64,000 nt of DNA from CAUZWH01 sp965247665 (GCA_965247665.1 CBDFHH010000004.1:806001-870000); one strand, 5' to 3'; positions 53,915 to 62,598 are shown, counted from the first letter of the stretch. Translations and numbers: made by a program. The notes: generated by a model from the letters alone, not told the origin.

Positions 53915-54204
53915 TACGTTGGCAACCGACCGAGTTCGACAACCATTCCTTCCAGCACACGGATCTGGCAGGCTCGTTGCGCCCGCCGGCCATCAACCGT
54001 TACCAAACACTCGAAGCAGACTCCCATCGCGCAGAACAAACCTCTCGGTTCTTGACGCAGTAGCGAATGACGTAGAACTCTTGTCTCATGCGCAAGCAGG
54101 GTCGCGGCCAGGGTTTGACCCTGCGGCGCATGTATCTCTTGACCATTGACCCACAGAGTAACCAATTGTCCCTCGGGCATTGCTCGGCTTGGGGAATTGG
54201 GCAT
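53914..54204 (-). CDS. Small [2Fe-2S] subunit (HcnA-like)
   Basis: This 96-residue ferredoxin-like protein has ligands in CAMGVCFECLVTVDG with a final cysteine at QRAC, and the preceding TLAATLLAHE. It corresponds to HcnA or the N-terminal part of heterotetrameric sarcosine oxidase alpha. The ATG at 54204 is preferred over an upstream one that overlaps the oxidase gene. It would carry electrons between the two flavin subunits. Confidence 0.86.
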   Translation of the reverse strand: MPNSPSRAMPEGQLVTLWVNGQEIHAPQGQTLAATLLAHETRVLRHSLLRQEPRGLFCAMGVCFECLVTVDGRRAQRACQIRVLEGMVVELGRLPT

Positions 54205-54208
54205 GACT

Positions 54209-55381
54209 CTAGGTGGGCCCCATCGGAATTGAACCGACGCTAAAGCGAGTAGGGTCGTATAGTGCAATCGCCGGTGAGTCGTCCCCTTCGACTATTAGCT
54301 GAGCAAGGGTCTCCGCAACTACTGGGGCGCGAACGAAACCGACACCACAATCCCCTGCAGCCATGAGAAAACCTCGAACTGACGGGAACTGCCCTACCAA
54401 GAACCGATCATCGGGGGTGACAGCTTCGTAACGTACCCAGGAACGAAGTAGGGGTACATCTGACAGAGTTGGGAAAAGCCACAGCAACGTCTCAATTGAA
54501 TTCAGGACAAAAGATAAATCGACGTCCAAGTCTCCGAGCTGATCGCTCTCTTCCCGCAAACCACCCGCGGGCACGGTGTTGAATAAAACCTGTCCGCTGT
54601 GCGCTTGTTGAATCTGTGTATATCCTGCTTTGGCACCACCAGCCGACTCACAGGATCCAACGACACAGGGGATCGTGGGGTCAAGGCGATCGGTTGCCAG
54701 ACATTGTGCCTTGCGTGGCCGTATCGGGATTTCGAGGCCAACCATCGCAGCGAGCTGCCGCGCCCAAGGGCCAGTCGCGTTCACGAAGCAGCATGTTGCC
54801 ACGCGATGCGAACCGGATCGTACGGCGCGGACCGCGCCAGCCTCGATTTCCACCGCCGTCACTGGGCTTTGCGATAGGACGACGGCCCCTTGTCGTACAG
54901 CCGCCTCAATCAAGGCTCGGCAGCTAAGAAACGGATTCACGGTGGCGTCATCTGATGACCAAGTTGCGCCGACGATCGGACCCGTCAGAGCCGGGACAAT
55001 CTCCCGTACGGTCGCGGGATTAATGAGTTCAACCTGGAGGCCGAGCTTCCGTTCTGCCTCGACCCATTCGCGCGCGATGGCCAGATCGTCCTCACGCGCG
55101 ATAAACCTCATTTGACCGCAGCGCTGATACTCGAAATCTCGGTCTAGTTCGTCGACCAAGTGCTCCCAGAGTGTGCATGCACGGCGCAGATAAGGGATCT
55201 CTTCGATATCGATCATGTGCGCGCCGATGCAAGCCAAGCTGGCGCCAGTTACCGCCCCACCAATGTTCCCCGTTTCCAGAATGACAACAGATAGGCCTCG
55301 TTTGGACAAAGCGTGGGCGGTCGCACAACCGACGATACCCGCGCCGGCGATGACCACGTCGGCAGTACTCGGGAACGTCAT
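54209..55381 (-). CDS. DAO-family FAD-dependent oxidoreductase (HcnC/OoxB-like)
   Basis: This 390-residue protein has the FAD motif VVIAGAGIVGCATAHALSKRG, VTGASLACIGAH, NATGPWARQLA, and the C-terminal DRFLVGQFPSVRGFLMAAGDCGVGF. It matches the catalytic subunit of HCN synthase, opine oxidase and D-amino-acid oxidising complexes, which oxidise a C-N bond. Substrate cannot be read. Its ATG overlaps the stop of the THI5-like gene, making a four-gene unit. Confidence 0.88.
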   Translation of the reverse strand: MTFPSTADVVIAGAGIVGCATAHALSKRGLSVVILETGNIGGAVTGASLACIGAHMIDIEEIPYLRRACTLWEHLVDELDRDFEYQRCGQMRFIAREDDLAIAREWVEAERKLGLQVELINPATVREIVPALTGPIVGATWSSDDATVNPFLSCRALIEAAVRQGAVVLSQSPVTAVEIEAGAVRAVRSGSHRVATCCFVNATGPWARQLAAMVGLEIPIRPRKAQCLATDRLDPTIPCVVGSCESAGGAKAGYTQIQQAHSGQVLFNTVPAGGLREESDQLGDLDVDLSFVLNSIETLLWLFPTLSDVPLLRSWVRYEAVTPDDRFLVGQFPSVRGFLMAAGDCGVGFVRAPVVAETLAQLIVEGDDSPAIALYDPTRFSVGSIPMGPT

Positions 55382-56304
55382 GATCGAATCTTGGTATCCG
55401 GTGGAGCGTCTGTCCAGAAACGGTCTTCAATCACTCCTTGCAGAACGGCATTGTCGATCTCCTCGCCCAAGGCCTCAAGGGCACTGACCGCCCGTGCGAC
55501 GTGGACAGAATCGGGAAAGCCTAAACCGTATTCAAGCGTCGCACCTACAAACGTCAAGGCACGGATATCGCGAAGCTGCTTGTCCTGTTCCGTCTTTGAC
55601 AGCCCAAACCAAGAGTCAGTGCAGATGTCCACCGCTTCTTCTCGGTTTCGAAAAGCCCAGGCCCAACCACTCAGCACCGTATTTACAACCGCCTGCACAA
55701 AATCTGGTCGTTCCTGCACCAGAGAACGTCTCGCGATCAAGCCGTCCTTGATCAAACTTGCATCGAAATCTTCTGGTACGAATAGATGCAGTTCATCGCG
55801 CGTAAGCCCCGCATCCTCAATTTGGTGTAGTTCGTGATAGACTGTGATCTGAGCGCACTTGGTTTCGCCGGCAATAAAAGGTGCGACCGTATCCTCTTGG
55901 GCCACGCGTTCGACAGCTTGTGGATCAACATTGGCGCGTCGCAACATCCACCGAAACTCAAGATCCTCTCCACCAGGCCACACGCCAACCTTTTGCCCGA
56001 CTAACTGAGACAGCTGCGTGATGCCGCTATCCTTGCGTACCGGATAAACCAGTGGACTATCCTGCTGAATGACTAGCAGCAAATTCAGGTCTTGAGGCAC
56101 GCTCTCCACGATGTGAGCCGGGCTGGCGACACCGAAATCGCTTGCCCCCGAGAGGACAGACCGCACTGGGCCCACGTCAAAATCTAGCGGTGTCGTCTCA
56201 AGGCGGATATCGAACTGTTCGCCCAGACTCAGCCGCTCGGCTACCAGATAGCCGGCAAATTGAGCCTGGGGATGCCACATCAAATTTATCGTCGCCGTTT
56301 CCAT
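55378..56304 (-). CDS. THI5/NMT1-like protein without signal peptide
   Basis: This 308-residue periplasmic-binding-protein fold has MWHPQAQFAGYLVAERL, SDFGVASPAHIVES, GQKVGVWPGGEDLEFRWML and QVERVAQEDTVAPFIAG-like blocks, and late PDFVQAVVNTVLSGWAW. Relatives bind thiamine-precursor pyrimidines, riboflavin or sulfonates. The ATG at 56304 starts at the first conserved strand. No signal peptide is present in this frame or the arginine-rich upstream extension, so it may be cytoplasmic (as yeast THI5 is) or truncated. It leads the HcnABC-like operon. Confidence 0.75.
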   Translation of the reverse strand: METATINLMWHPQAQFAGYLVAERLSLGEQFDIRLETTPLDFDVGPVRSVLSGASDFGVASPAHIVESVPQDLNLLLVIQQDSPLVYPVRKDSGITQLSQLVGQKVGVWPGGEDLEFRWMLRRANVDPQAVERVAQEDTVAPFIAGETKCAQITVYHELHQIEDAGLTRDELHLFVPEDFDASLIKDGLIARRSLVQERPDFVQAVVNTVLSGWAWAFRNREEAVDICTDSWFGLSKTEQDKQLRDIRALTFVGATLEYGLGFPDSVHVARAVSALEALGEEIDNAVLQGVIEDRFWTDAPPDTKIRS

Positions 56305-56781
56305 GCTGGATCCGTATGCTGTCCGACCTTGCCCCGATGGGCCACCTTGCTGACGGGTACGCCCAAGAGATTCCCTTCTCAAATCGCGAGATGCGTGTCG
56401 TAGCGCTTCTCTGACCAAGCTGGAACACCAACACAAGCGCGACGTCAGTCGACCGCGTCGCAATCATCTGATTGGTATGGCCGACACCGAATGCATCAGT
56501 GCCGTTGATCATAACGTTGGCTGGCTTTCGATGCGAGCCTGCGCGCGGTAGCTCAATGTCAGCGCCTTCCTCCCTGCAGCGACCCCTATCCGCTACAACG
56601 CGGGAACGGACGAACTGCCTCGTAACACACGATCAGGTGGATTCCCGTGGCCGTCAACGCACCAATCCCCAAATTGGGCAGTGTGGCAGCGATCGGAGCC
56701 GCCACCCCAGCGAAGTGAGGTGGCTCCGGAGAATTGGACAGGTAGCTAAGGTGTCTTCCCCCGAGTGAGGAGGGGTACGCG
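56305..56781. other. 477-base gap, possible decayed sequence
   Basis: On the minus strand fragments such as NVMINGTDAFGVGHTNQMI (near 56455-56515) and LTATGIHLIVCYEAV (near 56610-56650) look protein-like but are in different frames without starts. I do not recognise them. The last 65 bases before 56781 belong to the insertion-sequence end. Confidence 0.35.
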
Positions 56782-57090
56782 ATGAGCAAGAGACGCAGGT
56801 TTTCCGGGGAGCTGAAGGCGAAGATCGCTCTGGACGCCCAGCGCGGGGATCGGACACTGCAGGAGATTGCTTCGAAGCATCAGGTTCATCCGAACCAGGT
56901 GAGCACGTGAAAGGGCCAGACGATCGAGGGCCGGGGCAAGGTCTTCTCGAACGGCGCCGAACGGCGGGTCCGGGATCACGAGAGCGAGCTCCGAGATCTT
57001 CACGCGAAGATCGGGGAGTTGATCGTGGAACGGATGAGGCGGTCGGAGCGGCGGGCCATGGTGGCGCGCGATCACCCGTCGCCGGCCAGC
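56715..57090 (+). mobile_element. IS3-family remnant (OrfA with stop, fused to OrfB start)
   Basis: The frame begins at 56782 (MSKRRRFSGELKAKIALDA), continues DRTLQEIASKHQVHPNQVST, then hits TGA at 56908 where relatives have tryptophan. It resumes GKVFSNGAERR and HAKIGELIVER. The OrfB start (RRSERRAMVARDHPS) follows in the same frame, so the usual OrfA-OrfB junction has been deleted. The upstream end has GGTGGCTCCGGAGAATTGG, typical of such IS3 ends. The catalytic part is absent. Confidence 0.82.
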
Positions 57091-57106
57091 CTTGGTCGCG
57101 CCGCCG

Positions 57107-58099
57107 CTACCCCCACAGCTCCGGCCTCGGCGGCAGCACCATGCCGTCGCGGTATTCGAGCGCGGGCTTTCGGTCGCGCGCGAGCAGCAGCGGGCCGTCG
57201 AGATCGACATAGTCGGCGAGGCCAGCGAGCAGAACCGCCGGCGCCACGGCCAACGAGGTCGCAACCATGCAACCGACCATGATCTTGAGATCGAGGGCAT
57301 GGGCCGCCCGCGCGAGGTCGATCGCCTCGGTCAGCCCGCCGGTTTTGTCGAGCTTGATGTTGATCATGTCGTAGCGTGCCGCCAGTACGGCGAGGCCGTC
57401 GCGGTGGTGGCAGGACTCGTCGCCGCAGACGCTGAGCGGACGTGCCATCGCGGCGAGCGCTTCGTCCGCGTCGGCGGGCAGCGGCTGCTCGACCAGCTCG
57501 ACTCCGAGTTGCGCCAAGCCTGCGAGACCGGGCTCGAGTTGTGCGGGTGTCCACGCCTCGTTGGCGTCGACGATGATGCGCGCCTCGGGAACCGCTTTGC
57601 GCACCGCAGCGACGCGGTCCATGTCGCCGTCGCCGCCGAGCTTGAGCTTGAGCAGCGGCTGACCGGCCGCTTTACGCGCCTTCGCGGCCATCTCGCCGGG
57701 TGGACCGAGGCTGATGGTGAAGGCGGTGATGGCGGCGACCGGTGCGTCGAGCCCGGCGATCGCCCAGGCCGGCCGGGCCTGTTGCTTGGCTTCGAGATCG
57801 AACAGCGCGCAATCGACCGCATTGCGGGCGGCGCCAGCCGGCATATGTGCGCGCAACTCCTCGCGCGAGATCCCGTTTTCGATATCGGCGCGGAACGCTT
57901 CGATCTGTCCGACCACCGATTCGATACTTTCGCCGTAACGCGCGTAGGGCACACATTCGCCGCGCCCGGCGGCGTTGCCCTCCCGGATCACGCAGCTCAC
58001 GACATCGATCTCGGTGCGGCTGCCGCGCGAGATCGTGAAGGTTCCCTCGGTCGGGAACCGTTCGTTGCGCAGCGCCAGGGTGCGCCTGGCGGAGGTCAC
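57107..58099 (-). CDS. dgcA: Dipeptide epimerase-type enolase-superfamily enzyme (N-acetyl-D-glutamate racemase DgcA-like)
   Basis: This 330-residue protein has the enolase-superfamily catalytic set: LKLKLGGD (KxK), DANEAW, VEQPLP, CGDESC, and INIKLDKTGG with the second catalytic lysine, plus the MVGCMV substrate loop. Relatives are L-Ala-D/L-Glu epimerases; pairing with DgcN indicates the N-acetyl-D-glutamate to N-acetyl-L-glutamate step. It starts with GTG in a GTGA overlap with dgcN. Its stop is about 20 bases from an insertion-sequence remnant, so its downstream neighbours were lost. Confidence 0.88.
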   Translation of the reverse strand: MTSARRTLALRNERFPTEGTFTISRGSRTEIDVVSCVIREGNAAGRGECVPYARYGESIESVVGQIEAFRADIENGISREELRAHMPAGAARNAVDCALFDLEAKQQARPAWAIAGLDAPVAAITAFTISLGPPGEMAAKARKAAGQPLLKLKLGGDGDMDRVAAVRKAVPEARIIVDANEAWTPAQLEPGLAGLAQLGVELVEQPLPADADEALAAMARPLSVCGDESCHHRDGLAVLAARYDMINIKLDKTGGLTEAIDLARAAHALDLKIMVGCMVATSLAVAPAVLLAGLADYVDLDGPLLLARDRKPALEYRDGMVLPPRPELWG

Positions 58100-59088
58100 G
58101 GCAGATTGTCGACGATACGCCCGATATCGCCGCTGATCGGATCGACGCAGGGCAGGCCGAGGCGGGCCTCGGTTTCCTCGAGGTATTTTGCGGCCTCGTC
58201 CGCGGGCAACGCGGCACTGTTGATGGCGACGCCGGCCATCCGGCAGCCGGGACTCGTAAGCCCGGCCCCGACCAGATTGTGTTCGATGCAATCGGCAAGA
58301 TCGGGGATCGGTGCGTGCGGCAAACCGCGCATATGCGTGCGCGTGGGTTCGTGGCACAGCACCAGCGCGTCGGGTTGCGAGCCGTGCAGCAGGCCCAGCG
58401 AAACACCGGCGAAAGCGCCATGGAACAGGGAGCCCTGGCCCTCGACAAGATCCCAATGGTCGGGCTCGTTGTCCGGGCTGAGCCATTCGGCGGCGCCGGA
58501 GATGAAGTCGGCGACCACGGCGTCGATGGCGACGCCGCGCTCGGCGATGAAGATGCCGGTCTGCCCGGTGGCGCGGAAATCCGCTTTCATGCCGCGCCGA
58601 CGCATCTCGCGTTCAAGCGCAAGGGCCGCGTATTTCTTGCCGCAGGAACAGTCGGTGCCAACGGTCAAGAGCCGCTTGCCCGAGCGCTTGACTCCTTTGC
58701 CCGTCGCGAAGATCTGCTCGGTGTGGCGTACATTGTGGAGCCGGCGGCCGTGGGTCGCGGCGGCGTCGCGAACCGCGGTAAATGATTCGAGCCGAGTGTG
58801 CAGGCCGCTTGCGACATCCATCCCGCGAGTCAGCGCCTCGACCAAGACTTCGGTCCAGCTCTCCGGCATGGTTCCGCCCGAGTTGACGACACCGATCACC
58901 AGGGTTTGCGCCCTGCGAGCGACGGCTTCTTCGATGCTGATGTCTGCGAGGCCGGTATCGGCCGCACAGTCAGGCAGGCGGAGCTGCCCGACGCACCAGT
59001 CGCGCCGCCAATCGGCGATGCCGGTCGCGGTCTTTGCGGCGAGCTGGTCGCGCGCGTCGCCGAGAAAGAGCAGGTACGGTTTTTTCAC
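58096..59088 (-). CDS. dgcN: DUF1611 protein, probable D-glutamate N-acetyltransferase DgcN
   Basis: This 330-residue DUF1611-family protein has LVIGVVNSGG early on, a P-loop-like VGTDCSCGKKYAALALEREM near residue 145, and LVEGQGSLFHGAFAGVSLGLLHG. In a marine gammaproteobacterium, DgcN acetylates D-glutamate before DgcA racemises it; the paired genes here suggest the same D-Glu use. It is immediately upstream of dgcA and overlaps it. Confidence 0.86.
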   Translation of the reverse strand: MKKPYLLFLGDARDQLAAKTATGIADWRRDWCVGQLRLPDCAADTGLADISIEEAVARRAQTLVIGVVNSGGTMPESWTEVLVEALTRGMDVASGLHTRLESFTAVRDAAATHGRRLHNVRHTEQIFATGKGVKRSGKRLLTVGTDCSCGKKYAALALEREMRRRGMKADFRATGQTGIFIAERGVAIDAVVADFISGAAEWLSPDNEPDHWDLVEGQGSLFHGAFAGVSLGLLHGSQPDALVLCHEPTRTHMRGLPHAPIPDLADCIEHNLVGAGLTSPGCRMAGVAINSAALPADEAAKYLEETEARLGLPCVDPISGDIGRIVDNLP

Positions 59089-59235
59089 CGGAACTCCCTT
59101 GCCGCTCGGCTTTCCTCATAGCGTATCTTGGAGCGGCGATATAGGCCGCCATGGCTCGCCTCACTCGCTGTCGCTGTCGCGTTGGGACCGCTGCCGCAAA
59201 CGCGGCCGCGGGCTAACGGGATCGGGCGACGGCTA

Positions 59236-60276
59236 TCAGGCGGCCGCGCAGGACGGCGCCGTACCGGGATTGGCGAGCCGGTTGAAAGCCGCCAGCGATG
59301 CTTCGATCCGTTCGCGCGGCAGGTTGCGAACGATGAAGATGATGCGCGAACCCCGATCGGCGTCCGGCCACCGGTCGAGATGCGTGGGCGGGTGGACGAC
59401 GTGCTGGACGCCGTTGATGACCACCGGCGCGTCGAGGCCGGCGACGCCGAGCATGCCTTTGACCCGCAGCACACTTTCGCCGTGGCGGTTGAGCAGCATG
59501 GTCATCCAGATCCCGAACGCGGTCCAATCCAGGGGCTGCTCGAAACGGAAGTAAAAGGACGAGATCCCGTGGGTGTGATCGTGCGCGAGAGCGTCGGCCC
59601 CCGCCGTGGCGCGGCCGAGCCAGCGATCGACCTCGGAGGCCTTGGCGTCGTCGTCGAACGCATCCTCGATCAGCAGCAATTCGGGCGCGGTATCGTCCGC
59701 CGCTTGGTAAATCGGCGCCGAGCGGTTGAGCCCGCCGAGGCGGTCCTTTAGCGCCCGCAGGTCGGTCTCCGTGCACAGATCGATCTTGGTGACGACGATG
59801 CGGTCGGCGACCGCCGCCTGCTTGACCGATTCCGGGAACGAATCGAGTTGGCTCGCGCCGTTGACCGCATCGACGACGGTGATCACGTTGCCGAGGCGGA
59901 AATGATGCTGCAGCATCGGTTCGATCAGCACGGTGTAGGCAATCGGCACGGGATCAGCGAGCCCGGATGTTTCGATCACCACCCGGTCGAACGGCGGCAC
60001 TTCGCCGCGCTCGCGCTGCGCCCACAGATCGCGCAGCGCGTCCTGCAGGTCGCCGCGGATGGCGCAGCAGACACAGCCATTGTCGAGCAGGAGCGTGCCC
60101 TCGGCGACCGAGCTCAACAGCTGATGGTCGAGCCCGACCTCGCCGAACTCGTTGACCATCACCGCCACGTTCTGCAGCCGCGGCGAGGTCAGCAGGCGTC
60201 GCAATAACGTGGTCTTGCCGCTGCCGAGGAATCCGGTAACGACATTGACCGGTATCAGCTCGCCGTAGCCGGCCAT
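59236..60276 (-). CDS. CobW/COG0523-family GTPase (metal chaperone)
   Basis: This 346-residue G3E GTPase has Walker A GFLGSGKTTLLRRLL, the metal-binding CVCC in LDNGCVCCAIRG, VVIETSGLADP and the guanine-recognition TKID. The C-terminal CobW domain begins near HTHGISSFYFRFEQPLDW. Such proteins deliver zinc or cobalt to enzymes. The window's cobalt-type nitrile hydratase and corrinoid-like protein are distant, so a link is speculation. It overlaps the small upstream gene by one base (TGATG). Confidence 0.9.
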   Translation of the reverse strand: MAGYGELIPVNVVTGFLGSGKTTLLRRLLTSPRLQNVAVMVNEFGEVGLDHQLLSSVAEGTLLLDNGCVCCAIRGDLQDALRDLWAQRERGEVPPFDRVVIETSGLADPVPIAYTVLIEPMLQHHFRLGNVITVVDAVNGASQLDSFPESVKQAAVADRIVVTKIDLCTETDLRALKDRLGGLNRSAPIYQAADDTAPELLLIEDAFDDDAKASEVDRWLGRATAGADALAHDHTHGISSFYFRFEQPLDWTAFGIWMTMLLNRHGESVLRVKGMLGVAGLDAPVVINGVQHVVHPPTHLDRWPDADRGSRIIFIVRNLPRERIEASLAAFNRLANPGTAPSCAAA

Positions 60277-60596
60277 CAGCTATGCTCCAGCCCGGCCAGG
60301 AGGTCGGCGTCGAGCGGGTCGCATTCCTTCTTGGCGAGCGCTTCGGCCGCCGCCCACAACTCGGTCAGATTATTTACCAGTTCCGTCTTGCCGGTATGGC
60401 TGCGCAGGATGAATGCGTTGGGCGGCCAATCGGCGAGCGAAAGCCCGTAGAATTTCAGCACCTTGTTGATCAGTTGGGTCCGCTGCTGCCGCTCGCCGGC
60501 GATCGTGGTCGGCGCCTGGGTGCGAAAAGCCTCGGGGTTGCTCGATCGATCGGCCCAGTGACCGCGCCCGCCGAGAACACCGCACAAGCTGCACAT
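60276..60596 (-). CDS. Small CxxC protein coupled to the CobW gene
   Basis: This 106-residue protein has an N-terminal CSLCG motif followed by conserved-looking WADRSSNPEAF and a helical body. I do not know a family name. Its stop overlaps the CobW start, so the two are translated together, and the N-terminal cysteines suggest a metal-handling partner, which is inference. Confidence 0.6.
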   Translation of the reverse strand: MCSLCGVLGGRGHWADRSSNPEAFRTQAPTTIAGERQQRTQLINKVLKFYGLSLADWPPNAFILRSHTGKTELVNNLTELWAAAEALAKKECDPLDADLLAGLEHS

Positions 60597-60619
60597 CCCC
60601 CCGGCTCCGTCGCTGGGCG

Positions 60620-61678
60620 CTACTCTGCCGCGGTCGCGGTTCCCGTGTCGCGCGGAAAACGCCGCCGAAAGTCTTTGGAGATTTCGTAGAACGTTGTGAA
60701 ACGTACGCCGCTATGGTTGACGATATAGTCGTAGAGCCTCTCGAGCATCAGCAGCACTTGTGGGCGACCCGACACGTCGGGGTGGATCGTCATCGTGAAC
60801 ACGGCATAGTCGTACTCGCGGTAGACCCAATCGAACTGGTCGCGCCACAACTCTTCGATATCCCTCGGGTTGGTGAAACCGTAGCTGTTGGGTGCGCCCT
60901 TGATAAACATCATCGGCGGCAGGTCGTCGGTGTACCAGCTCGCCGGGATGTCGACGAGATCGGTCTCCTCGCCGCGCACCAGCGGAAACATCCATTCGCG
61001 TGCCTGCTTGGAGTAGTCGATCGGCGTCCAGCTATCGCCGACTCGAACGTAGAACGGAATAAAGTCGTGGTTCATCAGGCTGTGGTCGTATTTGATGCCC
61101 TTCTTGATCAGCAGCTCGTTGGTCACCGGGCTGAACTCCCACCACGGCGCGACATAGCCCTTGGCCGTGTGGCCCGTCAGTTCACCGATCAAATCGATGC
61201 ACTTGTCGAGCACGTCCTCTTCCTGTTGGGGCGTCATCGAGATCGGGTTCTCGTGCGAGTAGCCGTGCAGCCCGATCTCGTGGCCGGCGTCGAACACCTC
61301 CTTGCACTGCGAGGGGAAGGTTTCGATCGAATGGCCGGGGATGAACCACGAGGTTTGAATGCCGAAACGATCGAACAGCTTGACCAGACGCGGGGTACCG
61401 ACTTCGCCGGCGAACAGACCGCGCGAAATGTCGCAGGGTGAATCCTGACCGCCATAGGAGCCTAGCCAGCCGGCGACCGCGTCGATATCGATACCGAAGG
61501 CGCATAAGATTTCCTTGCGCCCGCTGCCGGTTGGCTGCGGCCGGCGCGACAGCTCGCCGCCCGGCCGCCGCGCGGCACCGGAAAAAGCCGGGCGCGGCTG
61601 ATAACGGTCGCTGCGCTGCGCACGAATGACGCCGGTGCTCGCGCCGGGCACCCGCCGAACCGCAAACTGATCTCTCAT
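60620..61678 (-). CDS. Polysaccharide deacetylase (NodB)-family protein
   Basis: This 352-residue protein has the NodB-type metal site: aspartates in FGIDIDA, LHGYSHENP with two histidines, and a late YAVFTMTIHPDVSGRPQ. The sequence is closer to the HpPgdA/allantoinase-PuuE-like group than to chitin deacetylases. The ATG at 61678 has a strong GGGAGGGAAGA site. The first 60 residues are arginine- and proline-rich and unlike the family, and no signal peptide is visible. It is divergent from the amidase gene. Confidence 0.84.
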   Translation of the reverse strand: MRDQFAVRRVPGASTGVIRAQRSDRYQPRPAFSGAARRPGGELSRRPQPTGSGRKEILCAFGIDIDAVAGWLGSYGGQDSPCDISRGLFAGEVGTPRLVKLFDRFGIQTSWFIPGHSIETFPSQCKEVFDAGHEIGLHGYSHENPISMTPQQEEDVLDKCIDLIGELTGHTAKGYVAPWWEFSPVTNELLIKKGIKYDHSLMNHDFIPFYVRVGDSWTPIDYSKQAREWMFPLVRGEETDLVDIPASWYTDDLPPMMFIKGAPNSYGFTNPRDIEELWRDQFDWVYREYDYAVFTMTIHPDVSGRPQVLLMLERLYDYIVNHSGVRFTTFYEISKDFRRRFPRDTGTATAAE

Positions 61679-61887
61679 TCTTCCCTCCCCGGTAGGTCTC
61701 GGAAGTCGACGGCGGAAGCTGCCCGCTGGCTCCGTGTGTAGCGGTGCCGCCACGGCGAATCAAGCGGCAACGGCTTGAGCTCGTGTACGGGCTCGCACCT
61801 GTCGTGCGCTCTGCTATTATCGCTGCTCGCGAAGGTTCGACATGATCCGCGCCGAACGCGAACAGGAACGCCCAATTGGAGACGGTG

Positions 61888-62598
61888 ATGGTCGATTGGG
61901 AAAAGGAAACGCGCGAAGATTACAGGCGCAAAGGCCTCGCCGTAAGCTGCGGCTACGGCACCGGTCCGGCGCTTCTCGTGGTCGATTTCATCAACGGTTT
62001 CACCGATCCGTCGACCCCATTGGGCGGCGATTTCTCAGCTCAAATCGGCGCCACCCAGGAATTGCTGTCGACGTTCCGCGACGCCGGGCTGCCGATCGTC
62101 TTCACCACCATCGCCTACGAGTCGCACTACCGCGATGCCGGGATGTGGATCAAGAAAGTTCCCTCGCTGGAGATTCTCCGCAAAGGCACGCGCATGGTCG
62201 AGGTCGACGATCGCATCCGCCCGCGCACCGACGAATATGTCCTTGAGAAGAAATTCGCCAGTTCATTCTTCAAGACCGATCTGGAGAGCTACCTCAAGGC
62301 CCGCGGCGTTGACACGGTGATCATGGTCGGCTGTACCACGAGCGGCTGCGTGCGCGCCTCCGCGATCGATTCGATCTCCTGCGGCTTCCACACCATCGTC
62401 GTGGCCGAAGCGACCGGAGACAGAGCGCAGGGCCCGCATGAGGCCAATCTGTTCGATATCGAAGCCAAGTATGGTGACGTCGTCTCGTTGCGCGAGGCGA
62501 CCGATTACATCAAATCCATCACCAGCGCCGGCGGCTACGCCCAGAAGGTGCAGGACGATTTCCATCGTTGGTGGAATCGACCGGCCGCCAGCGCTTGA
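61888..62598 (+). CDS. Isochorismatase-family amidohydrolase (N-carbamoylsarcosine amidase-like)
   Basis: This 236-residue cysteine hydrolase has the catalytic triad: aspartate in LLVVDFINGF, lysine in EKKFASSF, cysteine in MVGCTTSGCVRASA. Sequence traits (GGDFSAQI, AGMWIKKVPSL) resemble carbamoylsarcosine amidase. It would hydrolyse a small amide or carbamoyl group. The ATG at 61888 has TTGGAGAC just before it; a TTG at 61876 is less likely. Confidence 0.85.
   Translation: MVDWEKETREDYRRKGLAVSCGYGTGPALLVVDFINGFTDPSTPLGGDFSAQIGATQELLSTFRDAGLPIVFTTIAYESHYRDAGMWIKKVPSLEILRKGTRMVEVDDRIRPRTDEYVLEKKFASSFFKTDLESYLKARGVDTVIMVGCTTSGCVRASAIDSISCGFHTIVVAEATGDRAQGPHEANLFDIEAKYGDVVSLREATDYIKSITSAGGYAQKVQDDFHRWWNRPAASA

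Larger units (their letters stand above)
37200..57090. other. Low-GC accessory segment (probable genomic island)
   Basis: From about 37.2 kb to the IS3 remnant at 57.09 kb, base composition is visibly lower in GC and codon choice differs from both flanks. The left edge has gene fragments, the right edge an insertion-sequence remnant 17 bases or so from dgcA. All genes inside are catabolic, transport or regulatory. No integrase or flanking repeat was found. Confidence 0.7.

Noticed and set aside
57092..59554. 820-codon plus-strand frame opposite dgcA-dgcN
   Set aside because: It overlaps two clear enzymes in antisense and encodes low-complexity sequence.
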